64,000 bases of DNA from Streptomyces sp. ICBB 8177 (GTDB lineage Bacteria; Actinomycetota; Actinomycetes; Streptomycetales; Streptomycetaceae): the NCBI RefSeq assembly GCF_003144095.1, contig NZ_NSKH01000003.1, positions 568,086-632,085 of the forward strand, given 5' to 3'. The stretch's first letter is position 1. Every line of letters begins with the position of its first letter. Position numbers and translations under genes: made by a program. Positions 1 to 8,329 of the stretch are shown piece after piece. The notes below the pieces were generated by a model, which searched no databases, was not told the origin of the DNA, and saw nothing but the letters and a program-made list of their open reading frames with translations.

Positions 1-1158
1 GCGCATCGCCTGCGGGGTCTCGCGGCGGTCCGGGTCGGGGCCCTCGTACTCGCGGATGATCTCGTAGCGGGTGTTGCGCTCCACCGGGCGGAAGCCCGCG
101 TCCCGGATCAGGTCCAGGATGTCGTCGCGGGTCAGCTTGTTCGGCGTGCCGAAGTCGTCCGCGTCATGGGTGATCTTGTACTCGACCACCGAGCCGTCCA
201 TGTCGTCGGCGCCGTGGTTGAGCGCGAGCTGCGCGGTCGACAGCCCGTGCATCACCCAGAACACCTTCACGTGCGGCACGTTGTCGAACAGCAGCCGCGA
301 GACCGCGAAGGTCTTCAGCGCCTCCGCGCCGGTCGCCATCGTGGTGCGCGCCTGAAGGGTGTTGCGGATCTTGCCGTCGGCCATGTCCACGAAGTCGTGC
401 TGGTAGCGCAGCGGGATGAAGACCTGGAAGCCGCCGGTCTCGTCCTGGAGTTCGCGCAGCCGCAGCACGTGGTCGACGCGGTGCCGGGGCTCCTCGATGT
501 GCCCGTACAGCATCGTGCACGGGGTCTTGAGACCCTTGGAGTGCGCGAGGCGGTGGATGCGGGACCAGTCCTCCCAATGGGTGCGGTGGTCCACGATGTG
601 CTGCCGGACCTCCCAGTCGAAGATCTCCGCGCCGCCGCCGGTCAGCGACTCGAGCCCCGCGTCGATCAGTTCGTCCAGGATCTCCGAGGCGCTCAGGCCC
701 GAGATGGTCTCGAAGTGGTGGATCTCGGTCGCGGTGAACGCCTTCAGCGCCACGTGCGGCAGCGCCTCCTTCAGCGCCCGCAGCGACCGCGGGTAGTACC
801 GCCACGGCAGCGTCGGGTGGAGGCCGTTGACGATGTGCAGCTCGGTCAGGCTCTCGTTCTCCATCGCCTTCGCCAGCCGCACCGCCTCCTCGATGCGCAT
901 GGTGTACGCGTCCTTCTCGCCCGGCTTGCGCTGGAACGAGCAGTACGCGCACGACGCGGTGCACACGTTGGTCATGTTGAGGTGGCGGTTGACGTTGAAG
1001 TGGACGACGTCGCCGTTCTTCTTCGTGCGCACGTGGTGGGCGAGGCCGCCCAGCCAGGCCAGGTCGTCGGACTCGTAGAGGGCGATCCCGTCCTCGCGGG
1101 TCAGCCGCTCCCCTGCGTAGACCTTCTCCTCCAGCTCGCGCTTGAGCCCCGCGTCCAT
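1..1158 (-). CDS. mqnE: Aminofutalosine synthase MqnE (C-terminal end cut by window edge)
   Basis: Radical SAM enzyme of the futalosine menaquinone pathway. It joins the enolpyruvyl product of MqnA (from chorismate) with adenosine chemistry from SAM to give aminofutalosine in the cytosol. The visible 386 codons start at an ATG at 1158 and are still open at base 1, so only the last residues and the stop are missing. The cluster motif CxxxCxxC is seen as C66, C70, C73 (CTASCAYC), followed by a TIM-barrel-like body with a GGGAEIFD stretch. It heads a block with ubiX, a UbiA prenyltransferase and a UbiD decarboxylase on the same strand, which fits menaquinone synthesis. MqnC is the nearest relative, but overall sequence and length match MqnE better. 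Confidence 0.95.
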   Translation of the reverse strand, partial: MDAGLKRELEEKVYAGERLTREDGIALYESDDLAWLGGLAHHVRTKKNGDVVHFNVNRHLNMTNVCTASCAYCSFQRKPGEKDAYTMRIEEAVRLAKAMENESLTELHIVNGLHPTLPWRYYPRSLRALKEALPHVALKAFTATEIHHFETISGLSASEILDELIDAGLESLTGGGAEIFDWEVRQHIVDHRTHWEDWSRIHRLAHSKGLKTPCTMLYGHIEEPRHRVDHVLRLRELQDETGGFQVFIPLRYQHDFVDMADGKIRNTLQARTTMATGAEALKTFAVSRLLFDNVPHVKVFWVMHGLSTAQLALNHGADDMDGSVVEYKITHDADDFGTPNKLTRDDILDLIRDAGFRPVERNTRYEIIREYEGPDPDRRETPQAMR

Positions 1159-1214
1159 CCGCCCTCCTTCGTCAACCGGGCCCGCACGGCTTTCGGCGCG
1201 GGCCCCGACCGAGC

Positions 1215-1676
1215 CTACGCCTGCGTTTCGCCCGGAAGCTCCCCGACCCGGTTCTCCCACTTGGTGGACAGCACCACGGTGGTCCGGGTGCGCGCCACCC
1301 CGCGCAGGCCGGACAGCCTGCGGATGGTGTGCTCCAGGCCGTCCACGTCGGCGACCCGCACCTTGAGCATGTAGGAGTCGTCGCCGGCGATGAACCAGCA
1401 GTCCTCGATCTCCTCCAGGTCGTGCATCCGCCGCGCCACGTCCTCGTGGTCGGCGGCGTCGCTGAGCTGGATGCCGATCAGCGCCGTCGCGCCCAGGCCC
1501 AGGCTGGCCGGGGCCACGGTGGCGCGGTAGCCGGTGATCACCCCCGCCTGCTCCAGGCGGTTGATGCGATCGGTGACGCTCGGGCCGGACAGGCCCACGA
1601 GCCTGCCCAGCTCGGCGTAGGAGGCCCTGCCGTTCTCGCGCAGCGCCTGGATGAGCTGCCTGTCCACCGCGTCCAT
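1215..1676 (-). CDS. Lrp/AsnC-family transcriptional regulator
   Basis: A 153-residue feast/famine regulator. The N-terminal winged helix (about residues 3-50, with LSGPSVTDRINRLEQAGVI) is followed by an AsnC-type RAM ligand domain (about 65-150). The reading frame extends 18 bases further to a TTG at 1694, but the ATG at 1676 has GGAAGG about ten bases upstream and gives the usual MDAVDRQLI start, so I chose it. It lies between mqnE and ubiX on the same strand. Family members sense amino acids or related small molecules and often act on a neighbouring gene; the target here is not evident. Confidence 0.9.
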   Translation of the reverse strand: MDAVDRQLIQALRENGRASYAELGRLVGLSGPSVTDRINRLEQAGVITGYRATVAPASLGLGATALIGIQLSDAADHEDVARRMHDLEEIEDCWFIAGDDSYMLKVRVADVDGLEHTIRRLSGLRGVARTRTTVVLSTKWENRVGELPGETQA

Positions 1677-1742
1677 GTACTCGGGGCCTTCCAATCCTGC
1701 TGAAGTCGGGCGGGTTACGGTTCGAATCTAAGGCACGCACCG

Positions 1743-2498
1743 TCAGGTGCTGACATCCGTACCGCCGCCCAGCGTCCCGGTCCACCGGCGGTACAGCTCG
1801 TGCGGGACCCCGGCGGCGTCCAGCGCGCGGCCCGCCACGAAGTCCACCAGCTGCTGCGCGGTGACGGCGCCGGAGTAGAAGGCGGGGGACGCGGGCAGCA
1901 CGACCGCGCCCGCCTCGTCGAGGGCGACCAGCTGGCGCAGCACCGGGCCGCCCAGCGGGGTCTCGCGCACCACGACGACCAGCGGGCGGCGCTCCTTCAG
2001 GGTCACGCTCGCGGTGCGCTGGAGCAGGTCCTTCGACAGCCCGAGCGCGACCCCGGCGACGCACGCCGTGCTGGCCGGGACGATCAGCATCCCCTTGGCC
2101 GGGTACGAGCCCGACGAAGGCCCGGCGGCCAGGTCGCCCGCGGGCCAGTACCGCACCCCGCCGCCGTCCCCCGGACCGCCGCCGAAGCTGCCGTCCGCGC
2201 CCTCGTACGCCTTCAGCTCGGCGGCGAACGCCTCGGGGTCGCCGTCCGCGCCGCGCGCCAGCCAGCGCCGCAGGTCCTCGCGCCAGTGCGCGTCACGGAA
2301 CGGGCCGCCGGTCTCGTCCAGCAGCGTCAGCCGGGCCGCGCGGCTGACGACCAGGTCGACCGCCTCGCCCGCGCGCAGCAGCGCGCGGATTACCGAGGCC
2401 GCGTACGGCGTGCCCGACGCGCCGGAGACGCCGACCACCCAGGGACGCCGCTCGCTCGGGCGGCCGTCGCGGGGTGCGCGGGGCGGGATCGCGTTCAC
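1743..2498 (-). CDS. ubiX: Flavin prenyltransferase UbiX
   Basis: Makes prenylated FMN, the cofactor UbiD-type decarboxylases need, from FMN and dimethylallyl phosphate. The flavoprotein fold begins with the glycine motif GVSGASGT at residues 23-30. The C-terminal part has the family's conserved serine-rich and LKERRPLVVVVRETPL segments. At 251 residues it is longer than the usual 190-210, because of a leader of about 20 residues and a glycine-rich insert near residues 100-115 (GGGPGDGGG). Start is GTG at 2498. The prenyltransferase gene ends 22 bases upstream and the UbiD decarboxylase lies one gene further, so cofactor maker and user are in one operon-like row. Confidence 0.93.
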   Translation of the reverse strand: MNAIPPRAPRDGRPSERRPWVVGVSGASGTPYAASVIRALLRAGEAVDLVVSRAARLTLLDETGGPFRDAHWREDLRRWLARGADGDPEAFAAELKAYEGADGSFGGGPGDGGGVRYWPAGDLAAGPSSGSYPAKGMLIVPASTACVAGVALGLSKDLLQRTASVTLKERRPLVVVVRETPLGGPVLRQLVALDEAGAVVLPASPAFYSGAVTAQQLVDFVAGRALDAAGVPHELYRRWTGTLGGGTDVST

Positions 2499-2520
2499 AC
2501 GCCGAGCCTATCCGGGTGCC

Positions 2521-3444
2521 TCACGCGCCCAGGCCGCGCACCAGCAGGTCCAGCAGCGCGCAGACGAACAGCGCGATGCCGATGAAGCCGTTGACCGTGA
2601 AGAACGCCCGGTTCAGGCGGCTCAGGTCGTGCGGCTTGACGATGGAGTGCTCGTAGAGGAACGCCACCGCCACGATCGTCAGGCCGATCCACCAGAACAC
2701 CCCGGCGCCGGTGAGCAGCCCGTACCAGACCAGCAGTCCGGTGGTGACCACGTGGGCGGCGCGGGCGCCGTGCAGGGCGGCGGGGATGCCGAAGCGGGCC
2801 GGGACCGACTTCACGCCGTGCGCCCGGTCGGCGGCGACGTCCTGGCAGCCGAAGATCAGGTCGAAGCCGCCGATCCACACGCCGACCGCGAGCCCCAGCA
2901 CGACCGCGTCCCACGACCACGACCCGGTCACCGCGAGCCACGCGCCGATCGGGCCCATGGCCTGCGCGAGACCGAGGATGGCGTGCGGGAAGTTGGTGAA
3001 CCGCTTGCCGTACGGATAGACCACCATCGGGACCACCGCGATCGGCGCCAGCGCCAGGCACAGCGGGTTGAGCAGCGCGGCGGCGCCCAGGAAGACCACG
3101 ACGGCCACCAGCGCGCCGGTCCACGCCGAGCGCACCGACACCGCGCCGGTGACCAGCTCGCGCCCTGCGGTGCGGGGGTTGCGGGCGTCGATCTCGCGGT
3201 CGATGATCCGGTTCGCGGCCATGGCGAAGGTGCGCAGGCCCACCATCGCGACGGTCACCAGCAGCAGTTGCCACCAGTGCACGGACGCGCTCTGGCGCCG
3301 CATCGCGGTGAGGGCGGCGATGTAGGCGAAGGGCAGCGCGAAGACCGAGTGCTCGATCATCACCAGGCGCAGGAAGGCCCTGATCCGGCCGGGCCGCGCG
3401 GGCTCCGGCGAGAACAGGTCGGGGGAGGCGGACTCGGCGCTCAC
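2521..3444 (-). CDS. mqnP: UbiA-family prenyltransferase, menaquinone pathway (MqnP)
   Basis: Integral membrane prenyltransferase of 307 residues that attaches the polyprenyl tail to an aromatic acid intermediate of menaquinone. The two aspartate-rich motifs of the family are seen: NRIIDREID around residue 80 and CQDVAADRAHGVKS around residue 200. Several hydrophobic segments, such as the GALVAVVVFLGAAALL stretch, are consistent with eight or nine membrane helices. Start is GTG at 3444 with AAGGCT just upstream. Its position between UbiX and UbiD genes supports the futalosine-branch role over 4-hydroxybenzoate/ubiquinone, which streptomycetes do not make. Confidence 0.9.
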   Translation of the reverse strand: MSAESASPDLFSPEPARPGRIRAFLRLVMIEHSVFALPFAYIAALTAMRRQSASVHWWQLLLVTVAMVGLRTFAMAANRIIDREIDARNPRTAGRELVTGAVSVRSAWTGALVAVVVFLGAAALLNPLCLALAPIAVVPMVVYPYGKRFTNFPHAILGLAQAMGPIGAWLAVTGSWSWDAVVLGLAVGVWIGGFDLIFGCQDVAADRAHGVKSVPARFGIPAALHGARAAHVVTTGLLVWYGLLTGAGVFWWIGLTIVAVAFLYEHSIVKPHDLSRLNRAFFTVNGFIGIALFVCALLDLLVRGLGA

Positions 3445-3514
3445 AGCCTTGGACCATCCCCGCAGGCGCGGGGAGCGGCTGCGCGCCGCCCTCGTTCCAT
3501 GATGGACTGAGCGC

Positions 3515-4966
3515 TCACAGCCCGTACTCCTTCCAGCGTCGGGTCACCCGTTCGGCGACCTCCGGGTCGGACACCACCATCTGCGGCCAGCCGCCGTCCC
3601 GCGTGTACCCCTCCTCGGGCAGCTTGCGCGTGGCGTCGATGCCCGCCTTGCCGCCCCAGAACTGCTGGTACGAGGCGTGGTCGAGGTGGTCGACGGGGCC
3701 CTCGACCACGGTGAGGTCGCGCGCGTAGTCGGTGTTGCCGAAGGCCCGCCAGGCGACCTCGTGGTAGTCGTGCACGTCGCAGTCGGCGTCCACCACGACG
3801 ATCAGCTTGGTCAGCGACATCATGTGGGCGCCCCAGATGGCGTGCATCACCTTCTGGGCGTGCTTGGGGTACTTCTTGTCGATGGAGACGATCGCGCAGT
3901 TGTGGAAGCCGCCCGCCTCCGGCAGGTCGTAGTCCACGATGTCGGGGATGATCACCTTCAGCAGCGGCAGGAAGAACCGCTCGGTGGCCTTGCCCAGCGG
4001 CCCGTCCTCGGTCGGCGGGCGCCCCACCACGATGGACTGCAGCAGCGGGCGGCGCCGCGTCGTGACGCAGTCGATGGTGAGCGCGGGGAACGGCTCGCGC
4101 GGCGTGTAGAAGCCGGTGTGGTCGCCGAACGGCCCCTCCGGCAGCGTCTTCCCGGGCTCCAGCCAGCCCTCGATCACCACCTCGGCGGCGGCCGGCACCT
4201 GGAGCGGCACGGTCACGCAGTCGACCATCTCGACCCGCTTGCCCTGCACGAACCCGGCGAACAGGTACTCGTCGATGTCGCCGGGCAGCGGCGCGGTGGC
4301 CGCGTAGGTGACGGCGGGCGGGCAGCCGAAGGCGATGGCGACCGGCAGGCGTTCGCCGCGCCGCATCGCGGTCTGGTAGTGGTTGCGGCTGTCCTTGTGG
4401 ATCTGCCAGTGCATGCCGATGGTGCGGCGGTCGTGGCGCTGGAGCCGGTACAGGCCCAGGTTGCGCACTCCGGTCTCGGGGTCCTTGGTGTGGGTCAGGC
4501 CCAGGTTGAAGAACGAGCCGCCGTCCTGCGGCCAGGTGAACAGCGCGGGCAGCGCGTCCAGGTCGACGTCGTCGCCCTTGAGGACGACCTCCTGCACCGG
4601 CGCGTCCTTGACCTTCCTCGGCGGCACGTGCGTCATCCCGGCGAGCTTGCCGAACGCCTCGCGCACCCCGGTGAAGCCGTGCGGCAGTTCAGGCCTCAGC
4701 AGCCCGGCGATCTTGCCGCTGATGTCGTCGTACGAGGTCAGGCCCAGCGCCTTGAGCATCCGGCGGTCGGTGCCGAAGACGTTCATGGCCAGCGGCATCG
4801 ACGCGCCGCGCACGTTCTCGAACAGCAGGGCCGGGCCGCCGGCCTTGTTGACGCGGTCGACGATCTCGCCGACCTCCAGGTGGGGGTCGACCTCGGCCCT
4901 GACGCGCCGCAGGTCGCCGTCGCGCTCCAGCGCTCGCAGGAACGAGCGAAGATCGTCGTAAGCCAT
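3515..4966 (-). CDS. mqnL: UbiD-family decarboxylase, menaquinone pathway (MqnL-type)
   Basis: Prenyl-FMN-dependent decarboxylase of 483 residues, the length usual for UbiD. Recognisable segments are GLYRLQRHDRRTIGMHWQ near residues 165-185 and the EGPFGDHTGFY loop near 275, which carries the acidic active-site residues. A carboxy domain of UbiD type follows. Start is ATG at 4966 with GGAGGG six bases upstream. In the futalosine pathway this step removes the carboxylate from the prenylated 1,4-dihydroxy-6-naphthoate ring. UbiX, which supplies the cofactor, is two genes away. Choosing MqnL over a generic UbiD rests on this context. Confidence 0.9.
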   Translation of the reverse strand: MAYDDLRSFLRALERDGDLRRVRAEVDPHLEVGEIVDRVNKAGGPALLFENVRGASMPLAMNVFGTDRRMLKALGLTSYDDISGKIAGLLRPELPHGFTGVREAFGKLAGMTHVPPRKVKDAPVQEVVLKGDDVDLDALPALFTWPQDGGSFFNLGLTHTKDPETGVRNLGLYRLQRHDRRTIGMHWQIHKDSRNHYQTAMRRGERLPVAIAFGCPPAVTYAATAPLPGDIDEYLFAGFVQGKRVEMVDCVTVPLQVPAAAEVVIEGWLEPGKTLPEGPFGDHTGFYTPREPFPALTIDCVTTRRRPLLQSIVVGRPPTEDGPLGKATERFFLPLLKVIIPDIVDYDLPEAGGFHNCAIVSIDKKYPKHAQKVMHAIWGAHMMSLTKLIVVVDADCDVHDYHEVAWRAFGNTDYARDLTVVEGPVDHLDHASYQQFWGGKAGIDATRKLPEEGYTRDGGWPQMVVSDPEVAERVTRRWKEYGL

Positions 4967-5126
4967 GCCCTCCAGTATCCGGTACGCACTACGCTGGATC
5001 CGTCATGGGTCGGCGTCCCGCGGGTGGGTACCCGAGCCCGTGGCGTACGCGGGGCGCAGCGGGACCGGGCCGGGCGGCACCGGGACCGGCGGGGCTGGTT
5101 CGACGGGACTGGGGGGACGGCTCGGT

Positions 5127-5513
5127 ATGGCAGGCGGCTCTTCTACCTTCCTGATGGCGGTGACCGTGTGGTCGGTCACGCTGCTGCTGGTCCTCGCCCT
5201 GTGGGTCTACACGTTCGTCGACTGCGTCAACACCCCGGAGGACCGGGTGCGCACCCTGCCCAAGGTGGTGTGGGTGGTGGTGATCGTGCTGTTCGGGATG
5301 GTCCCGTTGGCGTCGGCCGCGTGGTTCGCGGTGGGGCGTCCGGCGCGCAGGTCGATGGAGGCCGACGCGTTCGCCGGCTGGCCGCCGCCCGAGGAGCGGT
5401 GGGTCCCGCCGGACGACAACCCCGCGTTCCTGCGCTCCCTCGACGCGGCCAACCGCGCCCGCCGGGGCGACGACGGCGCCGAGAGCGGCGAGGCGCCGCA
5501 GGGCCAGGACTGA
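5127..5513 (+). CDS. Small PLDc_N-type membrane protein
   Basis: A 128-residue protein with two hydrophobic spans (about residues 5-28 and 43-65). The pattern WVYTFVDCVNTPEDRVRTLPK is typical of the PLD-nuclease N-terminal (PLDc_N) membrane domain, which occurs without any phospholipase part in many actinobacteria. The C-terminal half is hydrophilic and acidic. The frame runs back to 4965 but that part is low-complexity glycine/threonine; the ATG at 5127 has a GGGGGGACGG ribosome site and starts just before the first span. It diverges from the UbiD-type gene. Function unknown. Confidence 0.8.
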   Translation: MAGGSSTFLMAVTVWSVTLLLVLALWVYTFVDCVNTPEDRVRTLPKVVWVVVIVLFGMVPLASAAWFAVGRPARRSMEADAFAGWPPPEERWVPPDDNPAFLRSLDAANRARRGDDGAESGEAPQGQD

Positions 5514-5744
5514 GCCCGTCGCGGAGGGCGGAACCGGCCCCCGGCACGCCTGCGTCAACCTCCGCCAACTCCCTTCCCACGCACGGGTGATGGCGTCGCA
5601 ATCGTTCCCCATCAGTTGCGGAAGCGTTCACGCGCTGCCTCCTCTCCTTGACGAGTACGCGCCAGCAGAGTCGTGAGCGGCCCTCACGGGCTCCGCTCGC
5701 GACGGCTCTCGATGACCGTCGATGACAGGGAGAGGGGAACACCC

Positions 5745-7175
5745 ATGCCCGACATCACCCGGCGCAGACTTCTCGGTTCGGCGGCGGGCGCCGTCGGCGG
5801 CGCCGCGGCGCTGTCGCTGCTGCCGCCCAGCGTCCAGCAGGCGGTCGCCGCCGGACCCGCCCGGCACGGTTCGCTGGACGACGTCGAACACGTCGTCATG
5901 CTGATGCAGGAGAACCGCTCCTTCGACCACTACTTCGGCACCCTCAAGGGCGTGCGGGGCTTCGCCGACCCGGACGCCCTGACGCTGAGCACCGGCAGGT
6001 CCGTCTTCCACCAGCCGGACGCGGTCAACCCGGACGGCTACCTCCTCCCCTTCCACCTCGACACCAAGAAGACCTCCGCGCAGGCCATCCCGTCGACCTC
6101 GCACGCCTGGTCGGTGCAGCACCAGGCGTGGAACGGCGGCAGGATGGACAACTGGCTGCCCGCGCACCGCGCGGCCGACGGCTCAGACGGCCCCTACGTG
6201 ATGGGCTACTACACGCGCGAGGACATCCCGTTCCAGTTCGCGCTGGCCGAGTCGTTCACCGTCTGCGACAACTACTTCTGCTCGATCATGGGTCCGACCT
6301 GGCCCAACCGGATGTACTGGATGACCGGCACGATCGACCCCGACGGGCGGCACGGCGGCCCGATCCTCAGCAACGTCGCCCCGAACGGCGGCTACACCTG
6401 GACCACGTACGCCGAGCGCCTCCAGGCGGCGGGCGTGAGCTGGAAGGTCTACCAGCAGACCGACAACTACGGCTGCAACATGCTGGCGAACTTCGCGCAG
6501 TTCCAGAACGCCAAGCCGGGCGACCCGCTGTACGACAACGGCATGGCGTTCCAGCCGGAGGGCACCTTCGAGGACGACGCCCGGGCCGACCGCCTGCCCA
6601 CCGTCTCCTGGCTGATCTGCACCAGCACGCAGTCCGAGCACCCCGACTACCTGCCCGCGGCCGGGGCGGACTTCGTCGCCTCCAAGATCGAGGCGATCGC
6701 GTCCAACCCGAAGGTGTGGGCGAAGACCGCGTTCATCCTCAACTACGACGAGAACGACGGCCTGTTCGACCACGTGCCGCCGCCCACCCCGAAGCCCGGC
6801 ACGCCCGACGAGTGGGTGCAGGGGCTGCCCATCGGCGGCGGCTTCCGGGTGCCGTGCATCGTGATCTCGCCGTGGACGGTGGGCGGCTGGGCGGCCGGTG
6901 AGGCCTTCGACCACACCTCCGTACTGCGCTTCCTCGAACGCGTCACGGGCGTGACGGAGCCCAACATCAGCCAGTGGCGCCGCCGCACCTTCGGCGACCT
7001 GACCTCCGCCTTCGGCTTCCGCCAGCCGGCCAAGCGCCCGCCGCACCTGCCCACGAACACCGCGGCGCAACTGGCCGAGGCCGAGCAGGAGGTCGCGACC
7101 CTCCCCAAGCCCACCCTCCCCGGCGCCCGGCAGACCCCGCCCCACCAGGAACCGGGCCGGCGCAAGCGCCGCTGA
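5745..7175 (+). CDS. Tat-exported phospholipase C-type phosphoesterase
   Basis: A 476-residue secreted enzyme of the phosphoesterase/alkaline phosphatase superfamily close to bacterial phosphatidylcholine phospholipase C and acid phosphatase. The N-terminus shows a twin-arginine signal (TRRRLLGSAAGA, residues 4-15) ending near AVAA at about 36. The metal-site region MQENRSFDHYFGTLKGV follows at about residue 50, and further signature pieces are NYDENDGLFDHVPPP and SPWTVGGW. Start ATG at 5745 follows GGGAGAGGGG. The proline- and lysine/arginine-rich tail after residue 430 looks disordered. Probable role is phosphate scavenging from phospholipids or phosphate esters outside the cell; the substrate cannot be read from sequence. 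Confidence 0.88.
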   Translation: MPDITRRRLLGSAAGAVGGAAALSLLPPSVQQAVAAGPARHGSLDDVEHVVMLMQENRSFDHYFGTLKGVRGFADPDALTLSTGRSVFHQPDAVNPDGYLLPFHLDTKKTSAQAIPSTSHAWSVQHQAWNGGRMDNWLPAHRAADGSDGPYVMGYYTREDIPFQFALAESFTVCDNYFCSIMGPTWPNRMYWMTGTIDPDGRHGGPILSNVAPNGGYTWTTYAERLQAAGVSWKVYQQTDNYGCNMLANFAQFQNAKPGDPLYDNGMAFQPEGTFEDDARADRLPTVSWLICTSTQSEHPDYLPAAGADFVASKIEAIASNPKVWAKTAFILNYDENDGLFDHVPPPTPKPGTPDEWVQGLPIGGGFRVPCIVISPWTVGGWAAGEAFDHTSVLRFLERVTGVTEPNISQWRRRTFGDLTSAFGFRQPAKRPPHLPTNTAAQLAEAEQEVATLPKPTLPGARQTPPHQEPGRRKRR

Positions 7176-7195
7176 CGGCCGCCCGTCACGTAGGC

Positions 7196-7231
7196 GAAGG
7201 GGTCCGGGAGCACACGCTCCCGGACCCCTTC
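7196..7231. terminator. Bidirectional hairpin terminator
   Basis: A perfect 16-bp stem (7196-7211 with 7216-7231, left arm GAAGGGGTCCGGGAGC) with a four-base ACAC loop. It lies 20 bases after the phosphoesterase stop and 21 bases after the convergent cytochrome c gene stop. It has no long T run, as is common for streptomycete terminators. Confidence 0.85.
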
Positions 7232-7252
7232 AGCGTGCCGGCGTCGCCGGAC

Positions 7253-8329
7253 TCACACGCCCGCGTAGGAGTGCTTGCCGACGATGAAGACGTTGACGCC
7301 GTAGTAGTTGAACAGGAAGCACGCGAAGCCGATCAGGGCCAGGTAGGCGGCCTTGCGGCCCTTCCAGCCGGCGGTGGCGCGGGCGTGCAGGTAGCAGGCG
7401 TAGGCGACCCAGGTGATGAACGACCAGGTCTCGGTGGGGTCCCAGCCCCAGTAGCGGCCCCACGCGGACTCCGCCCAGATCGAGCCCGCCATGATCGTGA
7501 ACGTCCACAGCGGGAAGACCGCCGCGTTGATCCGGTAGGCGAACTTGTCCAGCGTCGCCGCCGCGGGCAGCCGGGCCCACACCGAGGAGAAGCGCCCGCC
7601 CGCGCGGCCCGCCGCCAGCGCCACCTCGTAGCGGTCGCGGAACAGGTAGAGGATCGTGGCGACCGCGCCCAGGTGGAAGATCGCGCCGCAGATGATGGCG
7701 CAGGAGACGTGGATCCACAGCCAGTACGAGTGCAGCGCGGGCACCAGCTGGTCGGAGGAGGTGTAGAGCACCGAGACCGCGAGGCCCAGGTCGAGCAGGA
7801 CCGCGGTGACCAGGAATAGGCCGATCCACCGCACGCTGCGGCCCAGCGCCAGCAGCACCAGGTACGCGCCGACCGCGACCAGGCCGAGCGTGACCGAGAA
7901 CTCGTACATGTTGCCCCACGGCGCCCGGTCCACCGAAAGGCCGCGGAAGACCACGCCGCCGAAGTGCAGCGCGAACGCCAGCACGGTCAGCGAGATGGCG
8001 ATCCGCCCGTACAGCTCGCCCTGCTCGTCGTCGCCGGCCGCGCCCTTGCCGTCCTCGATGTTGCGGTCGTCGCCGCCGCGGGTGACGACCTTGGGGCGCT
8101 CCAGCACCGCGGTGCCGCCGCCGCGCTTGGCGACCTTGACGGCGGGCGCGCTCGTCGCGGGGGACGCGGGCAGCGCCGCCGAGGAGCGGGCGACCTTGCT
8201 GCGGCTGCCGAACGTCCACTCCGCGATGTGGGCGAGGAAGGCCAGCGTGTAGACGGCCATGGCCGAATAGACCAGGTAGTTGCTGAGGTTGGCGAACTGC
8301 TCGTTCACCCCGGCGGCGATGTCGATCAC
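7253..8329 (-). CDS. ccsB: Cytochrome c biogenesis protein CcsB/CcsA-type (system II haem export)
   Basis: A 358-residue membrane protein of the CcsA/ResC family. With ResB it forms the system II synthetase that brings haem across the membrane and attaches it to apocytochrome c. The tryptophan-rich haem-handling WWD motif is seen as WGRYWGWDPTETWSFITW near residues 290-308, between membrane spans. A charged, low-complexity loop lies around residues 50-110. The GTG start at 8329 overlaps the resB stop (GTGA), so translation is coupled. It is the last gene of the ResA-CcdA-ResB-CcsB operon. In this family nomenclature (CcsA, CcsB, ResC) varies. Confidence 0.93.
   Translation of the reverse strand: MIDIAAGVNEQFANLSNYLVYSAMAVYTLAFLAHIAEWTFGSRSKVARSSAALPASPATSAPAVKVAKRGGGTAVLERPKVVTRGGDDRNIEDGKGAAGDDEQGELYGRIAISLTVLAFALHFGGVVFRGLSVDRAPWGNMYEFSVTLGLVAVGAYLVLLALGRSVRWIGLFLVTAVLLDLGLAVSVLYTSSDQLVPALHSYWLWIHVSCAIICGAIFHLGAVATILYLFRDRYEVALAAGRAGGRFSSVWARLPAAATLDKFAYRINAAVFPLWTFTIMAGSIWAESAWGRYWGWDPTETWSFITWVAYACYLHARATAGWKGRKAAYLALIGFACFLFNYYGVNVFIVGKHSYAGV

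Noticed and set aside
1677-1694. TTG start at 1694 for the Lrp-type regulator
   Set aside because: ATG at 1676 has GGAAGG at good spacing and the usual family N-terminus.
2483-2500. TGTGAACGCG half of a Rex operator
   Set aside because: The other half does not match, and the bases are the GTG start and first codons of ubiX.
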